NCBI RefSeq assembly: GCF_007990715.1
Contig: NZ_BJWY01000024.1
Span: 1-64,000 of the forward strand
Length of the DNA: 64,000 bases
Source: Nocardia seriolae NBRC 15557
GTDB taxonomy: Bacteria > Actinomycetota > Actinomycetes > Mycobacteriales > Mycobacteriaceae
Reading direction: 5' to 3'
Shown: positions 63,473 through 64,000 of the stretch, one piece after another
How positions within the stretch are numbered: the stretch's first letter is position 1
Layout: each line of letters starts with the position of its first letter
Translations under genes and position numbers: made by a program
The notes under the pieces: generated by a model
Databases searched by the model: none
What the model was told of the DNA's origin: nothing
Seen by the model: the letters and a program-made list of their open reading frames with translations, nothing else

Positions 63473-64000
63473 TCGACCGTTCGATCGAGCAACAGGCTTG
63501 CCCGCCATTGAAAGTGGCTCCCCACGCCACCGCCGAGGTGGTGTACTCCAGATCGGCGTCGTCCAGCACGATCGCCGCGTCGATACCGCCGAGTTCCAGG
63601 CCCACCGGAATCGGGAAGCGCGACGCGGCGGCCATCACCTTGCGCCCGGTGGCGACCGACCCGGTGAACAGCACCTTGTCCGGCCGCGCCTCGATCAGCT
63701 CCGACCCCAGGGTCCCGTCCCCGACTGCCAACTGCAACAACCCCTCCGGCAGCACCGCCGCCACGGTCTCGACCAGCACCTGCGCCACCTGCGGCGTCAG
63801 CTCGGAGGGCTTGAGCACCAAGGCATTTCCCGCGATGAGCGCAGGCAGCACCTGACTGAACGGAATCAGGAACGGCAGATTCCACGGGGCGATCGCCACC
63901 ACCACGCCGTAGGGCCGATGTGTGCGCACCGCCTTGCGGTAGGGCGCGGTCGCCGAGCCGATCCGGCTCGGCCCCAGCGTGGCGACGGCGGTGTCGAGGT
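63453..64000 (-). pseudogene. Aldehyde dehydrogenase, cut off after the catalytic Cys (runs off the window)
   Basis: The 5' end lies beyond 64000. Visible: LDTAVATLGPSRIGSATAPY, RPYGVVVAIAPWNLPFLIPF (the N169 region), GNALVLKPSELTP, FTGSVATGRKVMAAASR (NAD loop) and GLELGGIDAAIVLDDADLEY, then FNGGQACCSIERS with the catalytic Cys. Normally 180 or more residues follow; here the frame ends in NAVLRQ and TGA within 10 codons. The break falls exactly on the 5' end of the GMC gene, which overlaps it by 20 nt in another frame. Catalysis would fail for lack of the C-terminal half and oligomerisation region. Confidence 0.85.

Overview
The window is chromosomal DNA from a high-GC Gram-positive bacterium of the Mycobacteriales, most likely Nocardia or a close relative (inferred, not tested). 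The grounds are very high GC, many GTG starts, a mycothiol gene (mshC), a furA-katG pair, MMPL and MTB12-like proteins, actinobacteria-specific families (SCO1664, DUF3090, MSMEG_4193-type phosphatase, DUF5703, SCO6745, DUF4232), and a gene order that resembles the M. tuberculosis mshC to Rv2141c block. I saw no rRNA, tRNA or CRISPR array.

Layout. 0-8 kb: a mixed region with a truncated phosphoribosyltransferase, a YdjM-type membrane hydrolase, a 5'-truncated TnpB, a homocysteine methyltransferase and a P1B-type metal ATPase behind a dyad. 8-15 kb: katG and furA with the furA operator, a DUF4232 lipoprotein, a secreted SGNH hydrolase flanked by GTCAC palindromes, and an MFS transporter pseudogene with an amber codon. 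15-24 kb: FadD acyl-CoA ligase, a sigma factor with a membrane partner, a TetR-crotonase operon with a perfect operator, and a two-component system divergent from a multicopper oxidase. 24-31 kb: an epoxide-hydrolase-like protein, an SRPBCC-thiolase-crotonase reading frame cut by one amber codon, a VOC-GNAT fusion, and a LuxR regulator fragment and a glycosyltransferase fragment abutting 5' end to 5' end.

31-46 kb is the conserved core: mshC, then SCO1664, DUF3090, phosphatase and uppP; an inserted aldo/keto reductase-hmuTUV haem uptake operon with an IdeR-like box; a MTB12-like lipoprotein-MMPL-YrdB operon; then lppL-like, DUF5703 and pyrD. 46-52.7 kb is an accessory block lying between pyrD and the PEBP gene, which are neighbours in M. 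tuberculosis. It has two small paralogous genes of unknown function, an array of GGCA/TGCC dyads, a PfkB-fold protein lacking the catalytic Asp, two tandem GTP cyclohydrolase II-like enzymes and a second FadD. This is the best candidate in the window for an undescribed system.

53-64 kb: PEBP, an M20 peptidase, two roughly 405-residue paralogues of unknown function flanking a DUF2510-scramblase protein and an FAD monooxygenase, a 20-bp-period repeat before a strong terminator, and a GMC oxidoreductase whose upstream aldehyde dehydrogenase is cut off just after the catalytic Cys motif.

A recurring theme is decay: at least six genes are truncated or interrupted. Statements about families come from motif recognition by eye; no database search was run.
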